Assembly: GCF_003589595.1 (NCBI RefSeq) | Contig: NW_020654878.1 | Location: forward strand, 710,216 to 774,215 | Source of the DNA: Hyposmocoma kahamanoa | Taxonomy: Eukaryota > Arthropoda > Insecta > Lepidoptera > Cosmopterigidae | Direction of reading: 5' to 3' | DNA: 64,000 nucleotides | Part shown: positions 11,368-22,511 of the stretch, one piece after another | Position numbering within the stretch: the first letter of the stretch is position 1 | Layout: each line of letters opens with the position of its first letter | Translations under genes and position numbers: made by a program | Notes under the pieces: model-generated | The model's input: the letters and a program-made list of their open reading frames with translations, nothing else | The model's database searches: none | What the model was told of the DNA's origin: nothing

Positions 11368-12333
11368 CAGGCATCGGAATAGGTATAGTTTTTTTACCTA
11401 AACTTCGTGGAACATAGCCAGAAAATGGAGACTGCCTTACGACAATATTTTTTAGGTCCTGGACCTGTTCGGGTTTCAAGAAATCACTAAAGTACAATTT
11501 TTAATTGACGTAATTAAGGACAGGTTGCTTTGCGACACAGTGGGTCGGATCAGCAATATTGCGGACATTGGATTTCTTCACGATACCTCTCTAAAAAAAT
11601 GCCAATCGAGAGATCCTACTGTCCTAATTAAATATTGGCATATCACGTTTTGCCATAAATCTAATAGTTTAGTAGGAAAAAAATAAAATATGTATTTTTT
11701 GTATGGGACCATACTTTTAGTGCCCCATCGTTACAACGTCTTAGTCGATCCAGCCATGGAATGACTACAGACGTGTTATTAGACCTATCTTCTATAGATG
11801 TGAACACTAAACATGCGCCCAAACCTACCTATTCACGCGTCAGAAAATGGGAACAAATTGCTCATAAATACGATTATTAGTTCAATACATTAATTACCAG
11901 TGATCGGAATAGGTAGGATTTTTTCGAGGAACATAGACAGAAAATGGAGACTGCCTTACGAGAATATTTTTTAGGTCCTGGATTTTTTCGAGATTCGGGA
12001 AATCACTTGAGTACATTAAAACTTGACGTTATTTGGGATAGGTAGGATAGACTACATTTAATTATGACAACAAGATTTCTCGATTGGCATTTTTTTAAAG
12101 AGGTATCGTGAAAAAAAATCCAATGTCCGCAATATCGTAGATCCGATCCACTGTGCTTAGCAAAGTTAAGATAGATATAGTGGACCTGTCTGTCCCTAAT
12201 TACTTCAATCTTTAATATTCTTAGGTGATTTCCCGAATCCCGAAAAGGTCTGGACCTTAAAAAATATTGTCGTAAGGCAGTCTCCATTTTCTGTCTATGT
12301 TCTTCGATAAAACTCTATCTCTTCCGATCCCTG
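11368..12333. mobile_element. hAT-type foldback element, non-autonomous
   Basis: A 966-bp element bounded by exact 8-bp direct repeats ctaattat (11360-11367 and 12334-12341), the target-site size of hAT transposons. The ends start caggcatcggaatagg and finish cttccgatccctg. The two arms (about 11368-11645 and 12040-12333) are imperfect inverted copies of each other for about 280 bp, including atggagactgccttacga and ggacattggattt. A third, shorter direct copy of the end begins at 11899 (cagtgatcggaatagg). No transposase is present. Confidence 0.85.
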
Positions 12334-12439
12334 CTAATTATATGTCATATAATTGAGCTTTGCGGCATTGACGTCATAGATTATAATGTAATAATAATAA
12401 TACGTCTTTACATATAATTTGTTGCCTCAGCGCCGGCTT

Positions 12440-12755
12440 CTACTCAGCGTCAATTTTCTCACGATAATTCGCTTTATTCTTTTTTCGCCTCATAAATCAG
12501 GAAATTCCCTTCCTTTCGAACCTTTTTCGTTGCCAATGTGACAGGTCAGTCTCCTCTTCATTTTTTCAATATTCTCTTAAAAACGCCTCCTGTACCACTA
12601 CGCCCACTATGACACCACTACGCCCTTGCTGATGACTTGCCGAAACACAGTGCAGTCTCTCCCTACCATGGAGACCATGATTGCCCTCACTTCACCCCAT
12701 ACTGGAGATTCGGCTAGCGTGTGTTGCGCCGTATCCTTATCACAGCCACACTAGT
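12440..12755 (-). pseudogene. LINE C-terminal relic (zinc-knuckle-like end)
   Basis: The minus strand reads CGCDKDTAQHTLAESPVWGE, then VRAIMVSMVGRDCTVFRQV, then a frame with stops and a KMKRRLTCHIG-like end. The C.C...T..H.L....W pattern is the C-terminal cysteine/histidine block of R1/jockey-type LINE ORFs. Several stops; dead. Confidence 0.65.
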
Positions 12756-12764
12756 GTCAAATAA

Positions 12765-13320
12765 TCATTTATTTCAAACGTAAAATAAATTTACACTTGA
12801 AAACGTCACTTTTAAGCTACTGCTCGTTCACTATGCTGACTTCCTTGAGAAGAACATGCAAGAGACTCTAGGGATTGCTCTTTTCAAATAAACTTAAATG
12901 CTATGGAATATACTTTGGCCCAAATTTGTGTGGAATCTAGATCCATGTCGTCTTTCCATACATCTTCATCTAACACTTAGCCTTAAAGTTTGTAATATAA
13001 TTTTTCATTGAAAATACTTTTAATAAAGTTTTTAAACTTAGGAAATAATAATCTTAATATATGCTCCGGAATGTTATAGTGAAAACGTATAAAGTTCCCC
13101 ATAAAAGAGTCGTTTAACTTAGTTAAACGAAATCGTGGTACTATGAGTTTGTACTTAGCTCTAAGGTTAATATTGTGGATGTCTAAAGAATGAAATTATG
13201 TATATTTTTACGGGCATATAAAATATTTGAGTAAATGTACTGTGATGGCACACTCGATATTGCACAGATACCTCCCGGAGCATCCGTGTCGCGAGTGGAT
13301 CTATGTAAGTCGAAAGGAGA
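12765..13320 (-). pseudogene. Jockey-like LINE relic, 3' part
   Basis: Minus-strand copy of the family preserved better at 56.0-57.0 kb. It shares gaaatcgtggtactatgag, ggcatataaaatatttgag and the 3' UTR block gggattgctcttttcaaata. The frame is full of stops. Confidence 0.7.
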
Positions 13321-13324
13321 GCAT

Positions 13325-13810
13325 AGTCCACCTAAGCGATGTTAGCTAACATTGCCCAACGTAACAAGGATAGATATACTGTAAGGGTACACTGTCACAA
13401 GGCATTCTGTTTCAGGGACTCGATTTCGTCCATTTGCCTTAATATTGAAATATTTTTATGTATCTTGTTTATCTGTTTAGTTCCTTATGAAACGTTTACT
13501 TTCTTGTTGTTTCCTGGTAACAATAAACCCATTTATGTATTACAAGTACGCAGAGGAATCCAAGGAGCAAAAGTGAAGTCACATTCCACTGAACTAATGA
13601 AGGTCACCAGGTCGATCGTCAGACCGTTTATTGGTTTGCTTACCACAATAAAAACATGTAATCCGGATTACAGATTTGCACACGTTGTTGACACAAGTAA
13701 TTCATAATTGTAATTTATGAGCTCTTGTTTCGAATAAAGGGGCACGGTCAAAGCAACAATAAGTCTGTGGATGATTGTCTAATTAGCTGTATTGTTATTC
13801 TAACTTTATA
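13325..13810. other. No convincing gene
   Basis: One 122-codon plus-strand ORF lies at 13339-13707. It is hydrophobic in the middle, has no splice context, repeat identity or family motif that I recognise, and starts at the edge of a LINE relic. It could be chance or old repeat sequence. Confidence 0.35.
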
Positions 13811-13814
13811 AAGA

Positions 13815-13990
13815 AATAACGAACACACTCATAGCCCCGCAATAGGGAAACCCTGTATGGCGGGTGCCATTGACGCACCCATAGACAACCACAAACTACA
13901 CCCGAAATCACGAAATAAATAAATGTAGTCCATACAAACACTTATATACATACAAATACTACTCGTAAATAAAGGAGGCAGCAGTAGAGC
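13815..13990 (-). repeat. rep-C copy
   Basis: The minus strand shares tagggaaaccctgtatgg (as complement) and the block atgggtgcgtcaatggcacc with the plus copies at 33795 and 51030. These end in an att microsatellite, as small retroelements do. Confidence 0.5.
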
Positions 13991-14017
13991 TCTACTAGAA
14001 AGACTTTCGTAGCAGTA

Positions 14018-14290
14018 TGCAGTAGAGCTCCTTGTGACAGAATTCGTCCTCGTCGTCAGAGAAGTACTGCCACCTGTTTCGGCCGCCAAACGGTAATGTG
14101 AATATTATTTCGTTCCGGTTGCGTAGGATAAGGATGTTGGTGAAATAACGGACACATGGGACTTGAGTTGTGGTAGTGCGCCTCAGATCTTTGCGATTTA
14201 AAGCTCTGAGTGACACAGCAACTTCTAAGGACAAGCGTATCACCTGGTGGTAACACCAGGCGCATGACTGGCTCGTCCCGTCACATGCTA
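14018..14290 (+). repeat. rep-A copy
   Basis: Starts agtagagctccttgtgacag and ends in the taccatcaggcgcac-like block followed by a run of a. The middle shows ctttgcgatttaaagctctg. Confidence 0.7.
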
Positions 14291-14785
14291 CAAGAAAAAA
14301 AAAATTATGTAACTCATCCGGTACAATTGGTAAATATAATAAAATTAATTCAATCAAATACAAATTGTATTCTTAATAGAAGGATATCTATAAAGATGTC
14401 TATTAAAATAATTATTAAATATATAACAACTTACAAAAATTTTATAATTATTCTAATAGACTAGACACCTTTAATAGATGTCCTTGATTTTATATAATTA
14501 AGATAGCCGTGGTTGACGGAAATAGTAACCCGATGATAAAAGGTCTTGCGGTCGGACTATCTTGAATGGTTTCGTCGTATTGTAACCAAGACAATTGCGA
14601 CACGATGAATGAACGATGATAACAGGGCCCTGAAAATGATATGAAGGGCTAGAATTAGAATTCAAAGTCTCAAGAGTGAAATATGTATGAGGCAAAGGGT
14701 CTATATAATAATATTCTCGACGGCTTATTTTTTTTTAAATTAAATGGGCAAGTCCATTCTTTTGATCTTGTCTTGACCACTACCT
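14290..14785. other. AT-rich, no gene
   Basis: Low-complexity AT-rich sequence at 14330-14460, then unassigned sequence. No supported ORF. Confidence 0.5.
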
Positions 14786-14789
14786 AGCT

Positions 14790-15140
14790 CTGGAGCAAAG
14801 ATAGAATCTAAGGTGGAACGAGCTTGACCGGAAGATACCTATTCAGTCGCACCATAAAGATACTCGGTTTGTATGTGCTCGGAAACACAATCGCAAGCAA
14901 GGAATTCCATTCCTCGTCTGGGCGCATAATAAAAGATGACTAAGAAAAGCGCTTGAAGGGAGTATCGACCAAGTAAGGATAATATCCTGCTATACGTCTG
15001 GAAGTCAGGATGACAGGCAACTTTGCAGCGGTGGTCTGAACTATGAAGTTTAGATTCCAGCTTATCGTCGCCATTAAGTCCTCAGGCTCTGCATTCAACC
15101 GAATCAAGAGTCTCAAGTCGATATTTCGCTGAGCCATCTG
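14790..15140 (-). pseudogene. LINE C-terminal relic
   Basis: A 65-codon frame ends RRIAGYYPYLVDTPFKRFS and then, after a stop, continues RPDEEWNSLLAIVFPSTYKP followed by SIFMVRLNRYL. This is the standard ending of several lepidopteran LINE ORFs (the YvV..P..R...F ... EWNsLp..vFP..Y....Fk.rvnRyL pattern). One stop lies between the two blocks. Confidence 0.7.
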
Positions 15141-15184
15141 ACAGATGACTTCTTTTTCTTCTTCTTATCGTATCGATGACATAC

Positions 15185-15480
15185 ATCACACTATTGTGGC
15201 CTAGAAATCAGCCGCGCCAACCACGTCACTAGCGCACGCGGGGCACGACATGTCGTGAGCCATTGTTTGAGTCACACCGCACAAACAGTTCAGGTTAGAA
15301 CCATCCGAAAATCCCACCTGAACAAATTGTCCTTGCTCCGACCAACCTGAGTACGAAGCCTATTCAAAGACGTCCAGATCGGCTATGGCAGTTCGTGTCC
15401 AGGAGGAAGACACAGAAGGCGGGACAAACGTAGATGGTGTTCTTTCGCGCCAAAGGTTTCACCTCGCCTGAGCCGGCTCA
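15185..15480 (-). pseudogene. LINE C-terminal relic with Cys/His block
   Basis: The minus strand yields RLRTQVGRSKDNLFRWDF in one frame and, after a shift, LNCLCGVTQTMAHDMSCPAC. The C.CG..QT..H...C..C pattern is the terminal Cys/His block of jockey-type LINE ORFs. The same block appears at 41560-41620. Confidence 0.65.
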
Positions 15481-15658
15481 ATGCTCAGATGACTGCAATA
15501 CTACATGCAAGAAAATCAACAACGTTTTTGTTTTATTCTATTTAATACAATACAAATACTTATATTATTGTGGCGTAGATTTCGATGGTTGACTGGTTAA
15601 TGTCCGTAGGATGAGATTTGTCACATAACGTAGTTGGTGTGGCATGGGTTTCACCTAG

Positions 15659-15977
15659 CTACACTTTTGGAACTGCAGGCTCAGTATCGATGCATGACAG
15701 AGAACGCGAAGTTACTGGCACTATAGTGTAAGTTTTGACGGGTTCAAAGATTCCAGATAGGTAAGTAACAATTTGCGATGAAGAAGTCTTGATTGCAGCT
15801 AACGTGACGTGCCTTTTGTCAGACGACAGGTCTAAGGTTTCACTGTAAGTATTGACGGATGATATAGTTAGGAAGCCTCTGGGTACGTCGATGCTTGTAA
15901 TAGAGAGTGTTAAAGGCTGAGTAACATATGAATTACAAGCACCAGAATAAGTTTCAATTGTACGTGACGTTTCGGGC
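15659..15977 (-). CDS. Open frame of about 105 codons, function unknown
   Basis: A minus-strand frame without stop runs from the Penelope-like fragment at 15977 down to TAG at 15659-15661. It is rich in Ser, Thr and Val (for example VTQPLTLSITSIDVPRGFL, then VTLAAIKTSSSQIVTYLSG). There is no ATG near its beginning, so it would have to be an internal exon or part of a broken mobile-element ORF. I do not recognise the protein. An open frame this long is unusual in the local AT-rich sequence, but proximity to repeat debris on both sides favours an element origin. Confidence 0.3.
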
Positions 15978-16060
15978 CCTTTACAGGTCTCATGGTCACG
16001 ATTGTCAACCGCGACTTAAATCCGGAATAACAGTTTCGTTTCCTATGAAATGGATGACTT
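15965..16060. repeat. Penelope-like terminal repeat, rearranged fragment
   Basis: Has gacgtttcgggccctttac (minus-orientation block) directly followed by gacttaaatccggaataac (plus-orientation block). This is a small inverted junction of the kind seen at 59985-60193. Confidence 0.6.
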
Positions 16061-16269
16061 CCTTTCACTCCTTTTCACTTTAAAATGCCCTTGCCACAAG
16101 AAAATAGACGTACGAGCTTGCACTGGCAATCGCTGACCTATAGAACATTAAAGCGACGAAAGAGCGTGCGAAATAGACCTAGAATTGACTCCCTTTTATC
16201 TGTTGATTTTAATAAGGTCTGTCAAAATTTTACAGACCTTATTAAAATGAATGATGAAATGTTTTGAAA

Positions 16270-16410
16270 CTGATTATATTTCTTTTATTTATCTTAAAGG
16301 AAGACCAACAGCTTAAAACTAACTTATATAATAATAGTAACAACTGAGAGCCATTCACAGATTCTTACAAATAGAAATATAATATAAGGGTGTACAATTT
16401 AACTAACCTA
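16270..16410. repeat. rep-E copy 1
   Basis: About 140 bp (core block acttatataataatagtaac, then acaactgagagccattcaca) that recurs with high similarity at 62010-62145 in the same orientation. Nature unknown. Confidence 0.6.
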
Positions 16411-17600
16411 TCGCATAAAACATAATTTATTACATAGAACATAAAAATACAACTGCAGTTGCAAACCTTCATAGTGAACAATTCATAGTGATATGAATCA
16501 AAGAAATGCCCACTCAGTGCTCTCCTCGCCGAAATCACACTCGTGTTGAATAATGAATATCCAGGTCAAAGGAAGAACACAGAGTGTTAAAATTATTGCT
16601 TGAACGCTTCATAAACTCATTTTGCCTATAATTAGTACGGGCCAACCAAAAGTGAATTGTATCTCAAATATTTACTGGCAATTCTAAGTGATATTTGTGA
16701 TAACAATTCCGAATGATCAATTAAACCTGATGCTATTTTTATTAAAAACATTAGGTCACTAATATCACAACGCATTTCAAGTGATAATTGATGATGCTTC
16801 TTACACAGATTGAATTAATTGGCAGAATTGTAACATTCCTTTGTACGATAGAACAGAATATAATATTTTAATCACCACTGGATATTAGTAGAACAAAATT
16901 CAATAATTAAGCTGTAATAAATTCTTCAAATTATGATTATCTTAGAAGCAAACATCGTAAAACGGTTTTATTTTTGATTTTACAATCATCTTAGAGGAAA
17001 ATAGTAATTTTATACAAAGTTCTTTATTTCGAGGTAGTAAATGACATTGTAATAATAACACTTATATTTACGTCATTAAGTTCCCGAATACTTAAGGATG
17101 TAAATTATAGGTCATTAATTACCAATATATTTAATTGAGGATACAAAAATAATTATGGTAAAAGCTGTTTTTGTACTTTAAAAACTATAAGAAGATCACA
17201 GAGTATAAATACTCAATTTAACTGCTTCAGTAAGTCGTTTTTGAGAAATTGATTTTCCCGACCAATCTTCTCCGAGGGCTTAACAGTCTGCATCTGTATC
17301 AAACCACACAAATTCTGGTTTAAGAGTAAAACTTATAATCAAACAGAGGGCTTGCTAGAAATTGTTTCGTAATTATTTTAACCATTTTAACCATTAATTT
17401 ATAACTACTAATTATTTTATTGTTAAATATAGAAAATCTCTTTTTAAGCTGTAATATAAAGAAATTTGCCCAAAAAGATGCCTAAAATTGCTCACAGGTA
17501 CACATTTATTTAGTTTAGGCATCGCAATTACGCATTGGGCTATAGCTTTACTATGAAGATTGTATAATTTATGTTCCCTACTTAATCTTCTTTTGCCTGG
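16410..17600. other. AT-rich, no gene recognised
   Basis: Mostly low-complexity sequence. A 66-codon minus ORF at 17412-17612 and a coding-like patch at about 17215-17330 (minus) match nothing that I recognise. Confidence 0.45.
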
Positions 17601-17612
17601 TCTTATTTTCAT

Positions 17613-17900
17613 TTATTTGGGTTCGGCACTTCTGGTCACTCTTGTCCAAGACGGTCTGTCCTGTGTCGTCTGTGGTCTTAACTGATGCTCTTGCAGATCT
17701 TTATTAATAAGGGATATCCATGTGAGGCGGGGTCTACCACGTCCCTTGGGCTGGCTAATCATTACAAGGACTTTTCTTGTCATATGATGATCAGGCGGTC
17801 GTCGTATAACATGTCCGTACCACCTAAGTCGGCTCTCTAGCAACTTTTCCGGGATAGGTCTCACTTTAAATCTGCTTCTGATGTGGATGTTTTTTGATTT
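17613..17900 (-). pseudogene. RTE-like LINE C-terminal relic
   Basis: An 83-codon open frame reads PEKLLESRLRWYGHVIRRPP, then GRGRPRLTWISLINKDLQEH, then DRPSWTRVTRSAEPK and stop. The RWyGHv.R ... GRpr.tW...i..Dl ... R..W......adP pattern is the end of an RTE-type LINE ORF. Only the C-terminus is present. Confidence 0.8.
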
Positions 17901-18044
17901 GACGTGATCTAATCTTGTAACGCCCTGTTAGATTCCCTTCGTAATGCTTATTTTAATACAATAAAAGCTTTATTTACATTTGTTTTAGTTATATTGTATT
18001 AGATTAAGTTGTGCCGCGCCGTAGTGCGCTCGAACATATATACT

Positions 18045-18215
18045 ATTAGTTGGCGTAGCGTCTGCCACGGTTTGCTGGAAGACGTCGGGTCGAATCCAGC
18101 CGGATCGAAGGAATTTTTTCTAAGTGTCCGATCTTTGTATTGAAATTATAATAAACTAGTTGAGTAATTTCACAAAAAATAATTGAATATCAGGGTGGTG
18201 AAACATCCTGCATTA
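18045..18215 (+). repeat. SINE-2 copy
   Basis: A tRNA-like head (agttggcgtagcgtctgc, B box gtcgggtcgaatccag) is followed by ggatcgaaggaatttttt and a tail ending aataattgaatatc. Two other nearly full copies lie at 25318 and 62205, all on the plus strand. Confidence 0.7.
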
Positions 18216-18394
18216 AACTTAAATACATACATTTTCAACTTTGAACGCTCTTTGTTAGTGTTTCTTCATAGTATAAGATCGTTACAGACCACAGATAATC
18301 GCAGATGCTCCTGACATAGTTTGTTTCGGTCTTCGTGGATCGTATTCAAACGTGTTAAGTCTTATATAAATACGTTCTATGTTTTCTTCCAGGT

Positions 18395-18760
18395 TAGGTA
18401 CTTATCGATTGTCAACCAAAAAAATGCATTAATCCATCTACAGTAAAAAAATTATGCTTTCAGCGCTTTTTATACATTTATATTCAATCGCACGTGCAAG
18501 TTCATTAATGTAGAGAGAAAACAATAATGGACCTAAGAGGCTACCTTGGGGAATTCCAGTGTTATTCAGTTTTCAGTACGTTATTGCTTTTAGTAAAGCC
18601 GCTTAACCTTACACATTTATTCAATTTCAAAAGTAGCCAATCAAGGGGTTCTCCTATATAAATCAATAAGACACGTCTCTGTTTTATTTTAGATCGATGA
18701 ACGTGAGGACATTTATTGATGTGCATGTGGTTAGTCGAAGAATACATTAAGTAAATGATA
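18395..18760 (-). pseudogene. Reverse-transcriptase relic
   Basis: The minus strand contains NNTGIPQGSLLGPLLFSLYI followed by NELARAIE, the conserved G.PQGs.LgPlLF..yindl block just before the catalytic YADD motif of non-LTR reverse transcriptases. Stops flank it on both sides; the YADD motif is not readable. Confidence 0.7.
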
Positions 18761-18764
18761 ATGG

Positions 18765-20520
18765 AAGGTATAATGCTTGGGTATGGGTGAACGATAAAAA
18801 TAGCTGAGCAAGTGAGCTTCGGTAATGAAATATTATTTTCAGACGAAGATGATCTCGAAACTGTACCGTCGAGATTGAGTTCAGCGGCTGGAAAGTTCTG
18901 TGCTTCTAGAAGACGAAGATGTGGACGCTGGTCCTAGCGGCACTACTCATGAAGCTTGTGTCACCCCTGAACAGTCACTTTATATAACACGCAAGCAGCT
19001 CCAGACAGCTAGCTTTTTTCCATAGGCGTGCGAAGCTTTATGGTTTTAAAACTGTGAGGTTTAGTTAAGTGTGAATGTAGTGTTAGTACAGAATCTTTGT
19101 AACTAAGTTAAGTGTAACTGCGCTGTTTTGTAGGTACAAATATAAAATTACTGTTTCCTTAAAATATTATACTGTATTATATTAAAATAGCTTATTGGAC
19201 CATTACAAATATAAAAATAGAAAATCACTCAAAGAAAATCATAGACTCTTCTCAATATAAGATTTATATAATAACTTTCAAAAAGTTAGAATGAGCTGAG
19301 CATTCACAGTCAACCATTTGGCAAGACTCCGATTATCAGAAGTTCGAAGGATTTACTCCAAGTAAGCCGCACACGGCTTCACTACTACTACTCGATAACA
19401 TGGACCTGATTCTGAAGAACGTTTGCTTTCTGCTGCGGAATTTGAATTATTTGATATTGACGACAATACCATAGAAAATAATATACCTGTAGAAGATATC
19501 ATTACATTAAATGTAATTGATGGCAATGTTAACAATGACGTAAAGTTTATTTTAACAGTGAAGGTGCTGTTAGTTGGCAAAACAACAGAGCACACATTAT
19601 GCAAAAATATATTTACATAATACATGATTGAAAATGAAGCGAATTGTATTTTATAACATATATTTATTTACAGTAAAGAATTTTACAGGTAAAAAAGCGA
19701 ATTAATTCTCCAAACACATTCCAACTCCTTATATGTTTTAATGAATTCTATAGTAATGGTGCAAGGACGACATGTTTCTCTACTGACGACTTTGACTGGA
19801 ATGGACATAAACGAATGTGAGGCTACACTGAATACAATTTCATGATTCGTGATGCGATGAAATTCCAGACTGTTTACGTACAGTACGAAAAATCTACAGA
19901 TTTCCATCAGGCCAAACTTTGGACTGAGGTTTTACATTCACTATCAAAGTTTGTCTGTACATCATGTTATTTAACGAGATGTGAATGCCTTACTTTAACA
20001 AGTGTAAATTTTTGATTAGCGTAAACAAGAAGAATGACATCTTAACAACAACTGTACAAAATACAAACACATAAAAAATTTACCACCTATAATAATAAAT
20101 GCTTATTCCACTGTAGCACCTCACAACGTGCTATGGTAAACATAACGTCTATTTTAAACATTCAAGTCTTTCGTTAAAAATAATGTCTAGGAAAACTAGC
20201 AAATATTTGTAGGTGCAGATTGCTCGAAAATTGGAGGATAATTTATTGTACATTTAATAAAAAAATTATTACAAATAATAATAATAGTATATTAAACATA
20301 CTTTATGTCGAAGAAACGTTAAAGATACAAAATGAAATCAAAAACCGCGCCCAGGAACCAAACAGAAACCAAAAGCCACGTCAAGAATACAAGAATACAA
20401 AATATTTATTCGCTAAAAAATGTAGTTTACAATGGTGTTATAGTATATTTTTATTAGATCTTACAATTCACCAAAACTTGGCATGCGAATATTTTACACA
20501 ATTCTTATTTCAATCACGCA
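18765..20520. other. No gene recognised
   Basis: Several 65-90-codon ORFs with no signature. An acidic 65-codon plus ORF at 19423-19620 looks superficially like an N-terminal transposase region but carries no diagnostic motif. 20250-20300 is AT low complexity. Confidence 0.4.
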
Positions 20521-20526
20521 CAGTGG

Positions 20527-21201
20527 TTAAATTTTACATTTTATGTTATCTATTAAAAAATCATTTATACTGTAGTAGCATTGTGTAACTAACAAATTAT
20601 GTAATTTTATTTTAAATTGCCTACAATTTAGTTGTTTAACTGCATCTGGTATTTTATTAAATAATTTAGGTGCCAATATAAACATCGTTCTATTGTAAAA
20701 TTCCAAGGTGGGGCGTTGTTTTGGCAGTTTTTCTATTTTGTTCCTTGTTTTCCTGGGATGTCTGGTTTTCACTAGATTAAAGTTGCCTGGATTTTGTTTT
20801 ATATAAACACAAGCCTCGTAAATATACATAGATGGTAGGGTTAAAATCTTTAGTTTTCTAAAATAGGGTACACAGCTTTCTCGCTAGCCCACACCAAACA
20901 TGGCCCTGACACATTTCTTCTGGATTTTAAACAGTGGTGTAATATGTGTTGAAGCAGCTTTCCCCCAAAGCAGCAGACCATATCGCAAACTAGAGGCTAC
21001 ATAGGCGTGATAAGCACAAAGAGCAGTTTTTTGTGACGTTATTCTCGTCAGATTTTTCAGGACGTATACGTATTTACTAAGTTTAGTATTTAACTTATTT
21101 ATATGTGACTTCCAGGTCAAGTGATTATCAAGAGTAAGGCCCAAGAAATTTCTTTCATCAACCTGAGCTACATTTTGTGCATTGTAGGAAGTAAAAGTCA
21201 T
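20527..21201 (-). pseudogene. Jockey-like LINE C-terminal relic
   Basis: Two minus-strand open frames (20884-21201 and 20527-20829) are parts of one ORF split by a disruption. The first has ERNFLGLTLDNHLTWKSHIN, then ALCAYHAYVASSLRYGLLLW, then IQKKCVRAMFGV. The second has MFILAPKLFNKIPDAVKQ and a KFKxxLhnlL-like end. This is the post-catalytic region of jockey/CR1-type LINEs. No palm motif. Confidence 0.75.
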
Positions 21202-21444
21202 ATAGGAAGCTGGTGACGTTTTTCCTACGCACTCATTTTATTCGTTCGTGAATGCATCTGCCAGCATTCTGATCAACTGAGTTTTCTACGAGGTGAACTG
21301 AATTAGCCAAGAGTTTTATCTCCAACCCCAAGGGACTCAGGATTTCCAATGTAGCCAACATTGTAGGACTGGCTGATATTTTATTGGACACTGATAATTT
21401 AGTGACCGAAACAAAACCGAAACTGTCTATGTGTATAAAAGTTC

Positions 21445-21735
21445 TAGTAGCAATGGAGCTCCTTGTGAAAGAGTTCGTCCAAAGAAGTCAATACTTTAGC
21501 TTACATATTTCTGGCGCCAAGCAGTAATATGAGCTTTACGGTGTTCCAGTTTTGAAAAGTAAGGGTGCTGGTCATGCTGGTGCAATTACAGGCACATGGG
21601 ACTTGTCAACTTCTAAATGTCTCATAGTAACGATTCAAAGCTCTGAGTGGCCTGGCACTGTTATGGACAGGGGTGTCGCTTACTACCAGGTGCACCACTT
21701 GTCCGTCCCATTACTTAGTATCATAAAAAAAGATC
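21445..21735 (+). repeat. rep-A copy, nearly full length
   Basis: Starts agcaatggagctccttgtga and ends gtcccattacttagtatcat followed by a run of a. It lies just beyond the 3' end of the CD36-family gene. Confidence 0.7.
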
Positions 21736-21950
21736 CCAAAGCAAAGGGCAGTCTACTATGGATGATTCGGTTTATGAGCCGTCTGACCTCAGGCCCTGTT
21801 ATTGGAACCATGATACACTGTCAATTCTGAAAATTTTACAATTTAATAATTCACAAAAAATAAATAACTACTTATTTACAAAACTACAATCACAGTTCGA
21901 GTCTAATAACAATTATGAGGTATGTGTACTCTCAGTATTTTACGTTGTGA

Positions 21951-21956
21951 TTTATT
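21951..21956 (-). promoter_or_regulatory. Candidate polyadenylation signal of the CD36-family gene
   Basis: AATAAA on the minus strand, about 280 bp beyond the stop codon. It is the first such hexamer downstream of the stop, so the 3' UTR probably includes the MITE at 22011-22182. Confidence 0.4.
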
Positions 21957-22010
21957 GTTATGGATGCATTTATATTCTCGTATCGTTTTGGGTAGTGTTA
22001 ACAAAACTTA

Positions 22011-22182
22011 GGGTCGTATTCTAGAACTCTACTCAATGCTCAAGTCAGGACTTGAGTATTGCAGTGAGGACTGAAAATCATACTCAAGTATCCATTAGGG
22101 TCGTATTTCCAGTGCTTGAAATCATACTCAAGTCTGCTCAAGTCCTGACTTGAGCATTGAGTAGAGTTCTGGAATACGACCC
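22011..22182. mobile_element. Palindromic MITE, copy 2 (PIF/Harbinger-like)
   Basis: 172 bp, termini gggtcgtattctagaac and gttctggaatacgaccc, with exact TTA direct repeats on both sides (22008-22010 and 22183-22185). TTA target sites fit PIF/Harbinger-derived MITEs. It lies 51 bp downstream of the CD36-family stop codon and so probably in its 3' UTR, where it would fold into a long hairpin. Confidence 0.85.
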
Positions 22183-22235
22183 TTAGTTTCTGCTTCGTGA
22201 AATACTAGATGAATCTGAAAATTCGCTTCACTGCA

Positions 22236-22511
22236 TCATATTCTATGTTTTTCCAACAATTCAGAATTCTTGTTCATCAATGGCACATCCACGTCGACTA
22301 CGGTCATTTTCTTTTCATCTTCACATAGTTGGAATTCCATGCCTCGCTGTCCATTGCAGACCCAGTTCCAATACAGAAGACGAGCCGTATGGAAAAGCAT
22401 TGATATGCCCAGGATGAATAAAATTAGCTGCATTGCCAAAACTAAATAAGGACCAGTAATGTACATGTCGTACATCATTGTTTTGTCCTCATCTGGTAGT
22501 GCCGGTTTAAC
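22236..22511 (-). CDS. CD36-family exon 10 (last coding)
   Basis: Residues 442-532 and TGA. Starts VKPALPDEDKTMMYDMY, then the second membrane segment GPYLVLAMQLILFILGISML and a cytoplasmic tail of about 50 residues with DVDVPLM and SELLEK. Acceptor ctcttggcag. Confidence 0.93.
   Translation of the reverse strand, partial: VKPALPDEDKTMMYDMYITGPYLVLAMQLILFILGISMLFHTARLLYWNWVCNGQRGMEFQLCEDEKKMTVVDVDVPLMNKNSELLEKHRI

Noticed and set aside
13339..13707. 122-codon plus-strand ORF as a gene
   Set aside because: No family motif, no splice context, and it overlaps the edge of a LINE relic.
14210..14464. 84-codon plus-strand ORF
   Set aside because: Starts in a rep-A copy and ends in low-complexity AT sequence.
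19423..19620. Acidic ORF as the N-terminus of a piggyBac-type transposase
   Set aside because: Only general acidity; no catalytic region follows and no TTAA-flanked ends were seen.
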